Shown: positions 1 to 9,088 of the stretch, piece after piece
Layout: every line of letters starts with the position of its first letter
Position numbering within the stretch: the stretch's first letter is position 1
NCBI RefSeq assembly: GCF_034932365.1
Contig: NZ_JAYGHR010000067.1
Coordinates: forward strand, 58,944-122,943
Direction of reading: 5' to 3'
Source: Capilliphycus robustus
GTDB taxonomy: Bacteria > Cyanobacteriota > Cyanobacteriia > Cyanobacteriales > Microcoleaceae
Length of the DNA: 64,000 bases
The notes under the pieces: generated by a model
Seen by the model: only the letters and a program-made list of their open reading frames with translations
What the model was told of the DNA's origin: nothing
Databases searched by the model: none
Made by a program: the position numbers and the translations under genes

Positions 1-1
1 T

Positions 2-877
2 AAAAAAGTACGTTTGTTATCGGAAATACCCGCATTATCTAAACTCAAAAATGTTGAGTTAACCGATCCATCAAATGCCGATAGAAGTGTACCAACTGTT
101 AAACCCAGTAACCCGATTGAGTTTGTATCCGGCGATCAAGCTGGCGATGACTTTGCCTATCAAGTTCGTATTAATGAAAGCGGCGAGTATGAAATCCTCA
201 ATAAAGTGGGAGAACCGATTCCCAACATTCAACCTGCTTTAAAAGTCGATGAACCCCAAGCCGCAGAAACTCTAATTAAACGTTTAGTTCATCTGACAAA
301 ATATCAGACAATTTTGCAGCTTGACAACAACGATCCAGCATCAGCTTTAGCCGGAAAAATTAAAGTCGAATTGTGTAAAGCAGGAGAAGGACGCGAACTT
401 ATACCTTTCGATGAACAGGGTCATATTCCCACTGTTGATGTCGATGAGTTAGTCTATCTTCGCATTCGCAATAAGTCTTCTCAAACTCTGAATATTACTG
501 TACTTGCAATTCAGCCAGATTGGAGTATTGCTCAACTTCATCCGAAAAAAGTCAACTATGAAATTTTAGAACCCGGACAAAAACTTGAACCTGATATTCG
601 TTTTAACGCAAGCCTTCCAGAAGGTTATACAGAAGGGGATGACATTCTTAAAGTCTTTGCAACAGTCACAGGAACGAGTTTTGATTGGTTAAAATTACCC
701 GCCTTAGATAAACCCCCAGGTTCACCTGTAAACAGAGCAGCGAGTAATCCTCTTGAAGAATTATTCTCGGCGATCGCAGATGAAAATCCCGATCCTAAGA
801 ATGTAACTCGTGCAGTTTTTGCGAGTGATGAATGGACAACTGAACAGGTTAAATTGGTAGTTAAAGAAAGTCTCTAA
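2..877 (+). CDS. Caspase-family protein, C-terminal part with DUF4384 domain (5' truncated by window edge)
   Basis: The reading frame is open from base 2, so the gene starts outside the window; the TTG at base 14 is not a convincing start. The visible 291 residues contain a DUF4384-type domain, recognisable by VYLRIRNKSSQTLNITVL and IQPDWSIAQL. They align along their length with the C-terminal half of the complete caspase protein at 9089-11182: both have a PALKV(D/N)E stretch followed by RLVHL(T/A)KYQ. In cyanobacteria DUF4384 usually follows an N-terminal caspase (peptidase C14) domain. The missing N-terminus is therefore inferred to be a caspase fold, but this cannot be seen here. It opens the STAND/protease island, 252 bp before the NACHT gene on the same strand. 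Confidence 0.8.
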   Translation, partial: KKVRLLSEIPALSKLKNVELTDPSNADRSVPTVKPSNPIEFVSGDQAGDDFAYQVRINESGEYEILNKVGEPIPNIQPALKVDEPQAAETLIKRLVHLTKYQTILQLDNNDPASALAGKIKVELCKAGEGRELIPFDEQGHIPTVDVDELVYLRIRNKSSQTLNITVLAIQPDWSIAQLHPKKVNYEILEPGQKLEPDIRFNASLPEGYTEGDDILKVFATVTGTSFDWLKLPALDKPPGSPVNRAASNPLEELFSAIADENPDPKNVTRAVFASDEWTTEQVKLVVKESL

Positions 878-1129
878 TTTCCCTCAAAATATCCCCCCAA
901 ACGCCCTTTTATCCCCCTGGCCATCAAAAGGGGGAGGTTAGGCCATTTCAGTCCCCGATTATTGGCCCCCAGTCAAGAAGGTTTGGGGGGTTCATGGCCA
1001 ATTTCGGATCAAGTTAATATGTCGCATATTTGTGTGACTTTACCGTTGGAATTAATTTGAAGATACTTAAAGTATTAGCTAGATTAGAGTCCCCGTTTAA
1101 TTAGGAATTAAGTTTGTGATCAGGTATCT

Positions 1130-3388
1130 ATGAGCGAACAACCCATTTTCAACCCACGACTCAATATTGATGCTCAGACCATAGAAAACTCTCCAAATGG
1201 TCAAGCTGGACGGGATCTCTTTCAGACTGTAACGGTCTATGAAAGTTTGAGTTTTGAAGGTTTATTTCGTCGAGAAGTCAAACCCCCAACCCAACAAGAA
1301 TATCGCTTCCGACAAAAACTGCTCAACCAAGTTAAAGAGTTTTGGGTAGAGAATGTCTTAGAACGGTCATTGCATAATCTAGCGATAATTGAACTCGGAC
1401 TGGAAGAACGACCAGATTTGGTAGAGCGTCCTTTTAGTAATGTTCAAATCTCCCCAGATGAGTCCAAACAATCTTTATCTATACATCGAGGAATCACCAC
1501 TGCATTTAATCGGATGGGAGAAGGGCGAACGCTGCTGATTTTGGGTGAACCCGGCGCCGGAAAAACAACGGTATTGTTGAAATTAACGCGGGATTTAATT
1601 GATCGAACTTCGGACAATTTGAATCGACCCATACCTGTGGTTTTTAACTTATCTTCTTGGGCAAAAAAACAGCAAAAAATCGCCGATTGGTTGGTGGATG
1701 AACTTCAGAGCAACTATGGCGTTTCTAAGTCTCTGGGTAAAGCATGGGTAAAAGATCAACAATTGTTACTTCTACTGGATGGTTTGGATGAGGTGCGAGC
1801 CAAACATCGAGAAGCTTGTGTAGAAGCCATCAACCAATTTCTGAATCTGAAAGAGTATGGACTAACGGAGATGGTGGTTTGTAGTCGAATTAAAGACTAT
1901 CAAGCCCTCTCAAATCGTCTACAAGTGCGGGGTGCTATCTGCGTTCAACCTTTAACCTCAGAACAAATTAACCAATATTTAGACCAAGCGGGGGAACAAC
2001 TTCAGGGAGTCAAAACCCTATTGCAACAAGATACAGCGATGCAGGAGATGATGAAATCTCCCCTGACTCTCAGTATTGTCAGCATGGCTTACAAAGATAT
2101 CTCTGTTGAAAATTTACAGCAATTCGGTTCCACTGAAGAACGTCGTCGCCATCTTTTTGAAACTTATATTAAGCGAATGTTTCAGCGTCATGGACGTGCT
2201 ATGAGGATGAAATATACGCGAGAAAAAACCAAACATTGGATTACTTGGTTAGCGACTCGGATGGTACAAGAGTCTCAAACGGTATTTCTCATCGAAAAAA
2301 TACAACCTACTTGGCTAGAAAAAAAGGGTGAACGCATCTTGTATCGGATTGTTAGTGTATTGGCTTCAGGGCTGATTTTAGGGCTGATTTTAGGGCTGAT
2401 TTTAGGGCTGATTTTAGGGCTGATTGCAAGGGAGTTTTTCGAGCTGACTGATGAACACGCGGTTGTCGGGCTGATTTTAGGGCTGATTATAGGGCCGATT
2501 ATAGCGCCGATTTTAGGGCCGATTTTAGGGCTGATTGTCGCGCTGGCTGGAGGGGAAATTAAACCTATTGAAAGCTTAACATGGTCGGCTCAAGAATTCA
2601 AAAAAACTCTAAAAAAAATGCCGGCTTTACTGTGGATCTTAGGGCTGATTTTAGGGCTGATTTTAGGGGTGATTGAAGGCACGTGGGTAGGATGTATTGT
2701 CGGGCTGTTTGGAGTGCTGTTTGTCGGCATATTTTATGCTTTTATTCAAGGATTAAAAGGCCCAGAAATAGAGGTCAAAAAAATCCCGAATCAAGGAATT
2801 AAAAAATCAATACTTAACGCTATAATTTTGGGGATAATTATACCTATCGTGGCAGGACTGATAGGATCATTAGGTCTGAACTTCATAGCGGGGATTAATG
2901 GCCACAATAATGATATATTCCGTTCTTTTTTATTACTGACTATATCATTTTGTTTAATTATTGGCTTATCTTTCGGTGGTGGATATGCTGTCATCCAACA
3001 CTTAACTTTACGTTCAATGCTTTACATAAAAGGCTTTGCACCCTGGAATTATGCTCGTTTTCTGGACTACGCGACAGAACTAATATTCCTGCAAAAAGTT
3101 GGGGGCGGTTACATCTTTATTCACCGGATGTTACTCGAACATTTTGCCCAAGTTGAACCGGAACAAGTTCCAGAAAGTTCGGTGAAAGTTTCTCAGTCGA
3201 TAGACCTTATGAATGCGTCCACTACACAAGAATTAAATCCGGTTAATTCAGAAGAACTTGAGACTTTAAAAACCGTTGAAGCGTTAGAACCCGAATCAGT
3301 CTCTCATAAAGTTTGTGGAAATTGCCAACATGAAAATCTACCTCACTTTAACTTTTGTTCAAAGTGTGGAACCGCACTAAATTCCTAG
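1130..3388 (+). CDS. NACHT-domain STAND ATPase with glycine-rich membrane tail and C-terminal zinc ribbon
   Basis: This 752-residue NLR-like signalling ATPase begins with a short motif, NSPNGQAGRDLFQT (residues 20-33, extended to 12-33). The same motif recurs in the middle of the neighbouring CHAT-like protease. The NACHT domain has Walker A GEPGAGKTT (139-147) and Walker B LLLLLDGLDE (about 212-221). After residue ~400 come several very hydrophobic, Gly-rich membrane segments built of repeated LILG units and encoded by 12-bp DNA repeats. The protein ends in a zinc ribbon with CxxC pairs C729/C732 and C743/C746. No LRR, TPR or WD40 sensor is visible, so the membrane tail or the ribbon may do the sensing. 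NACHT proteins oligomerise on activation; a role in defence or cell death is inferred from the neighbouring proteases. Confidence 0.88.
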   Translation: MSEQPIFNPRLNIDAQTIENSPNGQAGRDLFQTVTVYESLSFEGLFRREVKPPTQQEYRFRQKLLNQVKEFWVENVLERSLHNLAIIELGLEERPDLVERPFSNVQISPDESKQSLSIHRGITTAFNRMGEGRTLLILGEPGAGKTTVLLKLTRDLIDRTSDNLNRPIPVVFNLSSWAKKQQKIADWLVDELQSNYGVSKSLGKAWVKDQQLLLLLDGLDEVRAKHREACVEAINQFLNLKEYGLTEMVVCSRIKDYQALSNRLQVRGAICVQPLTSEQINQYLDQAGEQLQGVKTLLQQDTAMQEMMKSPLTLSIVSMAYKDISVENLQQFGSTEERRRHLFETYIKRMFQRHGRAMRMKYTREKTKHWITWLATRMVQESQTVFLIEKIQPTWLEKKGERILYRIVSVLASGLILGLILGLILGLILGLIAREFFELTDEHAVVGLILGLIIGPIIAPILGPILGLIVALAGGEIKPIESLTWSAQEFKKTLKKMPALLWILGLILGLILGVIEGTWVGCIVGLFGVLFVGIFYAFIQGLKGPEIEVKKIPNQGIKKSILNAIILGIIIPIVAGLIGSLGLNFIAGINGHNNDIFRSFLLLTISFCLIIGLSFGGGYAVIQHLTLRSMLYIKGFAPWNYARFLDYATELIFLQKVGGGYIFIHRMLLEHFAQVEPEQVPESSVKVSQSIDLMNASTTQELNPVNSEELETLKTVEALEPESVSHKVCGNCQHENLPHFNFCSKCGTALNS
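2369..2681 (+). repeat. 12-bp coding microrepeats (GGGCTGATTTTA) inside the NACHT gene
   Basis: Runs of GGGCTGATTTTA occur at about 2369-2426, 2468-2537 (with variants) and 2638-2681. They encode the LILG-type membrane segments. Because 12 is a multiple of three, copy number can change without a frameshift. Confidence 0.85.
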
Positions 3389-3848
3389 AAAATTTAGAAC
3401 TAAACTCGTTACATCAATTCTTTATGAAGCTGCATCTAATTGATCCCCCCCAACCCCCCTTGATCCCCCCTTGATCCCCCCTTAATCCCCCCTTGATCCC
3501 CCCTTAAAAAGGGGGGGTGGGGGGTAAGGCGAGGGGAGGACTTTTAAGTTTATTAAATATCTAAAGCTATTCATTACTCCCCATTCCAAATAAAAAACTT
3601 TTTTCCTTTTCCCTCTCCTAACCCCCCTTTCAAAGGGGGCAGGGGGGATAGAGAGGGCGTTGCGGTGAGGTAGGGAAGGGGGTTGGGGGGTTAGGTTCTA
3701 CAATTTCTGGTCGAGAATGAAACAGCCCTGGGAGCCTTAAAAAGGGGGAGATAAAGGGGGATAAGGAGATACGGCTGACGGCACACTACGCGAACGTCAA
3801 AAGTTGCATGATTAGAAAGAAATGGTATTACATTAAGGAGATTCAACC
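3389..3848. repeat. G/C-tract intergenic region with 11-bp tandem TTGATCCCCCC repeats
   Basis: There is no gene in this 460-bp gap. Between about 3440 and 3507 the unit TTGATCCCCCC (variant TTAATCCCCCC) repeats about five times. It then runs into a hairpin-forming CCCCCCTTAAAAAGGGGGG stretch. A second cluster of C-tract and G-tract sequence lies at about 3620-3695. Such CCCCTT/AAGGGG repeats are common cyanobacterial intergenic elements and could terminate the NACHT transcript. Just before the next gene, AAGGAG at 3836-3841 is its ribosome binding site. Confidence 0.75.
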
Positions 3849-4937
3849 ATGAAGAAAATACTGATTTTATTATCCAATCCCAAAAATTCGGTTCAGTTAC
3901 GTTTAGGAGAAGAAACACGCGAAATCAAAGAAGCATTGAAACAGTCCAAAAATCGAGAACAATTTCAAGTTGAGAGTGAGTCAGCCGTTCGGGTGAAAGA
4001 CTTGCGACGAGCATTATTAGAATATGAACCTGCAATTGTTCACTTTTCGGGTCATGGTTCTGGGAGTGACGGACTGATATTAGAAAATGATTCGGGAGAA
4101 ACTCAACTCGTGAGTAGTGAGGCTTTAGCCAAGCTGTTTAAACAGTTTCAACAAGAAGTTCAATGTGTTGTTCTCAATGCTTGCTACAGCGAAGAACAAG
4201 CCCAAGCCATCCATGAATATATTGACTGTGTTGTAGGGATGAATAAAGCCGTTGGAGATGTTGCAGCGATTAACTTTTCGACGGCGTTTTATGAAGCTTT
4301 GGGCGCCGGAAAAACCTATGATAAATGTTTCAACTTTGCTTGCAATGCTATTGATTTAGAAGGAATACCGGAGTCGGATACTCCACAAATTCGCTATCGT
4401 CCTCGACATTATATTTCTGATATTCAGGAAACTCAGCAAGCAAAAAACACAGATGATTCATCTTCTCAACCTGGCTTTAAACCTGCCATCAATATTAATG
4501 GTAATCTTTCCAACAGTCCAGTAGGTCAAGCCGGACGCGACCAGACTCAAACCTCTGATCAATCTCAATCTTTTGGTGATGTTAGTTTTAGGGGAACGGG
4601 TAATAATTTTAACCCATTTAATCGTGTGCATGGTAACGTTAATATTGACCAAAGTAAAACTGAAACTATCGGGGGAAATTCTGAATTACAAGCGGCATTA
4701 AATGAACTGAAAAAACTTAAACAGGAAATTGGTTCAACAAATTCTCTCAGTGTTCTTCAGAAAAAACAAGCCGAGATTCCTGTTGAAATACTCGAAACTG
4801 AATTAAAGAAACCCCAACCCAATAAAAGCTTAATTGATGAAGCAGTTGAAGCACTCAAAAAAGGATTAGAAGGGGTAGAAACGCTTGCTGGGCCTGTGAT
4901 GAAAGTTGCAGCAATTTTAGCGAAAGTGTGGGTTTAA
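3849..4937 (+). CDS. CHAT-like caspase-fold protease carrying two adaptor-type motifs
   Basis: The N-terminal ~190 residues look like a CHAT (caspase HetF associated with TPRs) domain. The presumed catalytic dyad is His69 in HFSGHGS and Cys112 in LNACYSEEQA. Next comes a low-complexity stretch with two motifs. Residues 215-235 contain NSPVGQAGRDQTQT and match the N-terminus of the NACHT protein upstream. Residues 237-271 (DQSQSFGDVSFRG and onward to NIDQSKT) match residues 13-46 of the nSTAND1-WD40 protein downstream. The C-terminus is helical (KKLKQEIG and so on) and ends in a short hydrophobic helix, PVMKVAAILAKVWV. A good RBS, AAGGAG, precedes the ATG. The likely role is an effector protease activated when either STAND protein assembles; that role is inferred from the shared motifs. 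Confidence 0.82.
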   Translation: MKKILILLSNPKNSVQLRLGEETREIKEALKQSKNREQFQVESESAVRVKDLRRALLEYEPAIVHFSGHGSGSDGLILENDSGETQLVSSEALAKLFKQFQQEVQCVVLNACYSEEQAQAIHEYIDCVVGMNKAVGDVAAINFSTAFYEALGAGKTYDKCFNFACNAIDLEGIPESDTPQIRYRPRHYISDIQETQQAKNTDDSSSQPGFKPAININGNLSNSPVGQAGRDQTQTSDQSQSFGDVSFRGTGNNFNPFNRVHGNVNIDQSKTETIGGNSELQAALNELKKLKQEIGSTNSLSVLQKKQAEIPVEILETELKKPQPNKSLIDEAVEALKKGLEGVETLAGPVMKVAAILAKVWV

Positions 4938-5184
4938 TCGAGCCTGAACAAATATTAAACCATCTGTTGTTGTCTATTAATATCATTGCCAGGGGGGACG
5001 GAAACAGTCATAATTTTAGTTGCTCCAGTTGCCCCCTGTGGTAATCTTGGTTATAACGGTTAAAGTATGAGATGGTGTCTGCTCGTTTAACGCTTCTTTC
5101 AAGAGGTTAACTTATTTTCACCGCCTCGCAATGACAGGGTTATTCATTTTCTCAGCCTAAAAAAACAGACTCGCTAATAAGATT

Positions 5185-8100
5185 ATGACTGAAGAAGAAG
5201 CCAAGAAAAACCTACCCTACTCTCAAAGCCAAACTGCCGGAAACGTAGAATTTTCTGGCAATGAAAACGCCATGAATTTGCTGAATTCGGCGAACGATGT
5301 CAGCATCAATCAATCTCGAACGATTATTTACAATTATTATTATGAAAAACGCACCGTTACCACATCCACCGAAGATGATATCGATGATAATTTAATCTGT
5401 CCCTATCAAGGTTTATATCATTTTAGTTACGAGAATTCAGAATATTTCTTTGGGCGGGAAGTCTTTGTCGAAGAACTCTTTGAATATACCGAAACCCGCA
5501 ATTTTATTCCGGTGTTGGGTGCGTCGGGGAGCGGTAAATCTTCGGTAATTTTAGCGGGATTAGTGCCGAAATTGGTTCAAGCTGGACGCTGGCAATTTAC
5601 CCATTTTAGACCGGGAAATGACCCTTTTAATGCACTCGCACAAGCGTTAGTTCCGCTCTATGAACCGAATTTGAATAAAACAGAACTCATTGCACAAGCG
5701 CGTCAATTAGCGGGATATTTTAAAAACAATACTGTTTTATTATCCGATGTTTTTGCAACAATACAACAGAATAATCCTCAAAATCGGACTTTATTAATAG
5801 CCGACCAATTTGAGGAACTTTACACCCTTTGTCCCGACGAAAAAATCCGTCGTCAATTTCTAGATACACTGTTAAACACTTTTAAAACTTTCGCCGAACA
5901 ATCTTCTTTATCAACGGTGTTAGTTGCCACCATGCGGGCGGATTTTCTCGGAAATGCGCTGTCTTATCGGCCCTTAGTAGATGTGTTGAAAAATGCTAAT
6001 ATTATGTTGGGGCCGATGAATGAAAATGAACTGCGAGATGTGATTGAAAAACCCGCGCAAAAATTGGGGGTGAGTTTTGAACACGGACTGGTTGAACGCA
6101 TTCTCGATGATGTCGAGCAACAACCGGGTAATTTACCGTTGTTAGAATTTGCTTTAACTGAACTTTGGAAAAAACGCCAAGGTAAACAATTAACCCATAA
6201 AGCCTACGAAGAAATCGGAGAAGTTTCCGGCGCCTTAACGGGTTATGCTGATGAGAAATTTAGTAAACTTAAACCCGAAGAAAAAGAACGAGTACGCCGA
6301 ATTTTTCTTCAGTTGGTGCAACCGGGGGCGGGAAGGGAAGACACCCGCAGAGTCGCGACTCAGGCCGATTTCAACGAGAGCAATTGGGATTTGGTCAAAC
6401 AATTAGCTGATGCGCGGTTAGTTGTCACCAGTCGTACAGAAAAGAATTCCGAACAAGAAACCGAAACCGTTGAAGTCGTCCATGAAGCATTAATTAGAAA
6501 TTGGGGGCAACTGAGGAAATGGATGGAAGTAGACCGAGAATTTAGAACCTGGCAAGAACAACTGCGATCGGCAAAGAAACAATGGGAAGAAAACCATCGA
6601 GATCAAGGTTCTTTGTTACGAGGATCGGCTCTACTAAAAGCAGAAGAAAAACTGCAAGAGCGTCCCGAAGATTTAGAAGCTGAGAAACTTTTTATTCAGG
6701 AGAGTATTCAAGATCGCGATCGCCTCCAACTACAGGAGGAAGAACGAAAAGAGCAATTAGCCAAAGCACAGAAAGAAGCTCTAGAAGCATCGCAAGCCAG
6801 GGAAGCACAACAAAAACAAGCCAACAAAAAGCTGCGGATAGGAGCAATATTTCTCAGTGTTGTAACAGTGGCCGCGATCGCTGCTGCTGTAGGGGCCTGG
6901 TATCAGACAAAACAAGCCCAGAATCAGACAATACAAGCACAACTGAATCTAGCAAATTCTCTCGGTCAAACTTCTAAGGCTCAATTGACTGAAGGAAAGG
7001 ATTTAGAGGCTTTTTTGGAGGCCATTCGGGCCGGGAAAATCTTGCAAAAATACCGAGCCAAAGACCCACAGGTGTTGGGTGCTTTAATCGGTAATGTTTA
7101 TGAAGGCCGGGAGCGGAACCGTTTGCTAGGACACCAGAACTGGGTCCAAAGCGTCAGTATCAGCAAGGATGGCAAAACCATTGTTTCTGGCAGTTATGAC
7201 AACACCATCAAAGTCTGGAATAGAGAAACCGGAGCATTAATCCGCACTCTCACCGGACACGATAGCTGGGTCTTGAGCGTCAGCATCAGCAACGATAGCA
7301 AAACCATTGTTTCTGGCAGTGCTGACAACACCATCAAAGTCTGGAATCTGGAGACACCCGACGCCGAACCCCTCACTCTCACCGGACACAATCGCCAGGT
7401 CAATAGCGTCAGCATCAGCAACGATAGCAAAACCGTAGTTTCTGGTAGTGCTGACAACACCATCAAAGTCTGGAATCTTGAAACCGGAGCATTAATCCGC
7501 ACTCTCACCGGACACAATGGCCCGGTCAATAGCGTCAGCATCAGCAACGATAGCAAAACCATTGTTTCTGGCAGTGATGACAACACCATCAAAGTCTGGA
7601 ATCTCCAAACCGGAGCATTAATCCGCACTCTCACCGGACACGATAGCTGGGTCAGAAGCGTCAGCATCAGCAACGATAGCAAAACCATTGTTTCTGGCAA
7701 TGCTGACAGCACCATCAAAGTCTGGAATCTGGAAACCGGAAAAGAAATCAGCACTCTCAAAGGACACAAGGGCCAGGTCTGGAGCGTCAGCATCAGCAAC
7801 GATAGCAAAACCATTGTTTCTGGGAGTGAAGACAGCACCATCAAAGTCTGGAATCTCGAGACACCCGACGCCGAACCCCTCACTCTCAAAGGACACGATA
7901 ACCATGTCTGGAGCGTCAGCATCAGCAACGATGGCACCATTGTTTCTTGCAGTGGTGACAACACCATCAAAGTTTGGAATCTCCAAACCGGAGAAGAAAT
8001 CCGCACTCTCACCGGACACGGTGGCAAGGTCAATAGCGTCAGCATCAGCAACGATAGCAAAACCATTGTTTCTGGCAGTGAAGACAGCACCATCAAAGTT

Positions 8101-8988
8101 TGGAATCTTGAAACCAGAGAAGAAATCCGCACTCTCACCGGACACGGTGGCCCGGTCAGAAGCGTCAGCATCAGCAACGATAGCAAAACCATTGTTTCTG
8201 GCAGTGATGACAACACCATCAAAGTCTGGAATCTCGAGACACCCGACGCCGAACCCCTCACTCTCAAAGGACACAATGGCCAGGTCAATAGCGTCAGCAT
8301 CAGCAACGATAGCAAAACCATTGTTTCTGGCAGTGGTGACAACACCATCAAAGTCTGGAATCTCGAGACACCCGACGCCGAACCCCTCACTCTCAAAGGA
8401 CACAATGGCTCGGTCAATAGCGTCAGCATCAGCAACGATAGCAAAACCATTGTTTCTGGCAGTGATGACAACACCATCAAAGTCTGGAATCTCGAGACAC
8501 CCGACGCCGAACCCCTCACTCTCCCTGGACACAATGGCCAGGTCTGGAGCGTCAGCATCAGCAACGATAGCAAAACCATTGTTTCTGGCGGTGCAGACTA
8601 CAACATCAAAGTCTGGAATCTGGAAACCGGAGAATTAATCCGCACTCTCACCGGACACCGTTACTGGGTCAGAAGCGTCAGCATCAGCAACGATAGCAAA
8701 ACCATTGTTTCTGGCAGTAATGACAACGACTACAACAACATCAAAGTCTGGAATCTGGAAACCGGAGAATTAATCCGCACTCTCAAAGGACACCAGCACT
8801 GGGTCAATAGCGTCAGTATCAGCAACGATGGCACCATTGTTTCTGGGAGTGATGACTACACCATCAAAGTCTGGGATATAGACTTTGACTCGTTAATGGA
8901 GCGTAATTGCGATTGGGTGAAAAATTATTTGCAGCATAATGCTCCAGAGAAGGATAAAGGGTTGTGTGAGGGTGTCGGGAGCTTTTAG
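5185..8988 (+). CDS. nSTAND1 ATPase with 14 near-identical WD40 repeats
   Basis: This 1267-residue protein starts with a short motif (13-46) shared with the CHAT-like protein. The nSTAND1 domain begins at CPYQGLYHF and has Walker A GASGSGKSS (112-120) and Walker B LLIADQFEE (203-211). A charged, coiled-coil-prone region follows, and then one membrane-spanning or buried hydrophobic helix at about 553-572. Residues 653 to about 1235 hold 14 WD40 repeats, enough for two seven-bladed propellers, each carrying SVSISNDSKTIVSGS and IKVWNLET almost unchanged. Known proteins of this type use the propeller to sense a ligand and the ATPase to assemble. The start has no obvious RBS. It lies 247 bp after the CHAT gene and 100 bp before the caspase gene. 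Confidence 0.9.
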   Translation: MTEEEAKKNLPYSQSQTAGNVEFSGNENAMNLLNSANDVSINQSRTIIYNYYYEKRTVTTSTEDDIDDNLICPYQGLYHFSYENSEYFFGREVFVEELFEYTETRNFIPVLGASGSGKSSVILAGLVPKLVQAGRWQFTHFRPGNDPFNALAQALVPLYEPNLNKTELIAQARQLAGYFKNNTVLLSDVFATIQQNNPQNRTLLIADQFEELYTLCPDEKIRRQFLDTLLNTFKTFAEQSSLSTVLVATMRADFLGNALSYRPLVDVLKNANIMLGPMNENELRDVIEKPAQKLGVSFEHGLVERILDDVEQQPGNLPLLEFALTELWKKRQGKQLTHKAYEEIGEVSGALTGYADEKFSKLKPEEKERVRRIFLQLVQPGAGREDTRRVATQADFNESNWDLVKQLADARLVVTSRTEKNSEQETETVEVVHEALIRNWGQLRKWMEVDREFRTWQEQLRSAKKQWEENHRDQGSLLRGSALLKAEEKLQERPEDLEAEKLFIQESIQDRDRLQLQEEERKEQLAKAQKEALEASQAREAQQKQANKKLRIGAIFLSVVTVAAIAAAVGAWYQTKQAQNQTIQAQLNLANSLGQTSKAQLTEGKDLEAFLEAIRAGKILQKYRAKDPQVLGALIGNVYEGRERNRLLGHQNWVQSVSISKDGKTIVSGSYDNTIKVWNRETGALIRTLTGHDSWVLSVSISNDSKTIVSGSADNTIKVWNLETPDAEPLTLTGHNRQVNSVSISNDSKTVVSGSADNTIKVWNLETGALIRTLTGHNGPVNSVSISNDSKTIVSGSDDNTIKVWNLQTGALIRTLTGHDSWVRSVSISNDSKTIVSGNADSTIKVWNLETGKEISTLKGHKGQVWSVSISNDSKTIVSGSEDSTIKVWNLETPDAEPLTLKGHDNHVWSVSISNDGTIVSCSGDNTIKVWNLQTGEEIRTLTGHGGKVNSVSISNDSKTIVSGSEDSTIKVWNLETREEIRTLTGHGGPVRSVSISNDSKTIVSGSDDNTIKVWNLETPDAEPLTLKGHNGQVNSVSISNDSKTIVSGSGDNTIKVWNLETPDAEPLTLKGHNGSVNSVSISNDSKTIVSGSDDNTIKVWNLETPDAEPLTLPGHNGQVWSVSISNDSKTIVSGGADYNIKVWNLETGELIRTLTGHRYWVRSVSISNDSKTIVSGSNDNDYNNIKVWNLETGELIRTLKGHQHWVNSVSISNDGTIVSGSDDYTIKVWDIDFDSLMERNCDWVKNYLQHNAPEKDKGLCEGVGSF
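7135..8880 (+). repeat. Tandem WD40-coding DNA repeats, about 126-129 bp per unit, 14 copies
   Basis: Each unit carries nearly the same bases, for example AGCGTCAGCATCAGCAACGA followed by TAGCAAAACCATTGTTTCTG. Most differences between units fall just before the conserved V(W/N/R)SVSIS, the part that becomes the propeller's top surface. Near-identity at DNA level points to recent amplification or gene conversion. The repeats also produce long spurious open frames on both strands. Confidence 0.93.
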
Positions 8989-9088
8989 AAGTCTGAAGTC
9001 ACCAAGTCTGAAGTTAGGAAAAATGGGAACGATAACGGAAGTTCCGTTCTGAGTTAAAACGATATCAATCCAGATAAAATCCTCAATT

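Noticed and set aside
3440..3510. CRISPR array suggested by regular CCCCCC repeats
   Set aside because: The unit is only 11 bp with no unique spacers. It is a simple tandem repeat.
7194..8638. Long open frames of 461 and 304 codons (minus) and 316 codons (plus) inside the WD40 region
   Set aside because: They are shadow frames created by the near-identical 126-129 bp repeats. Their products are simple periodic sequences, while the plus-strand WD40 frame has clear domain signatures.
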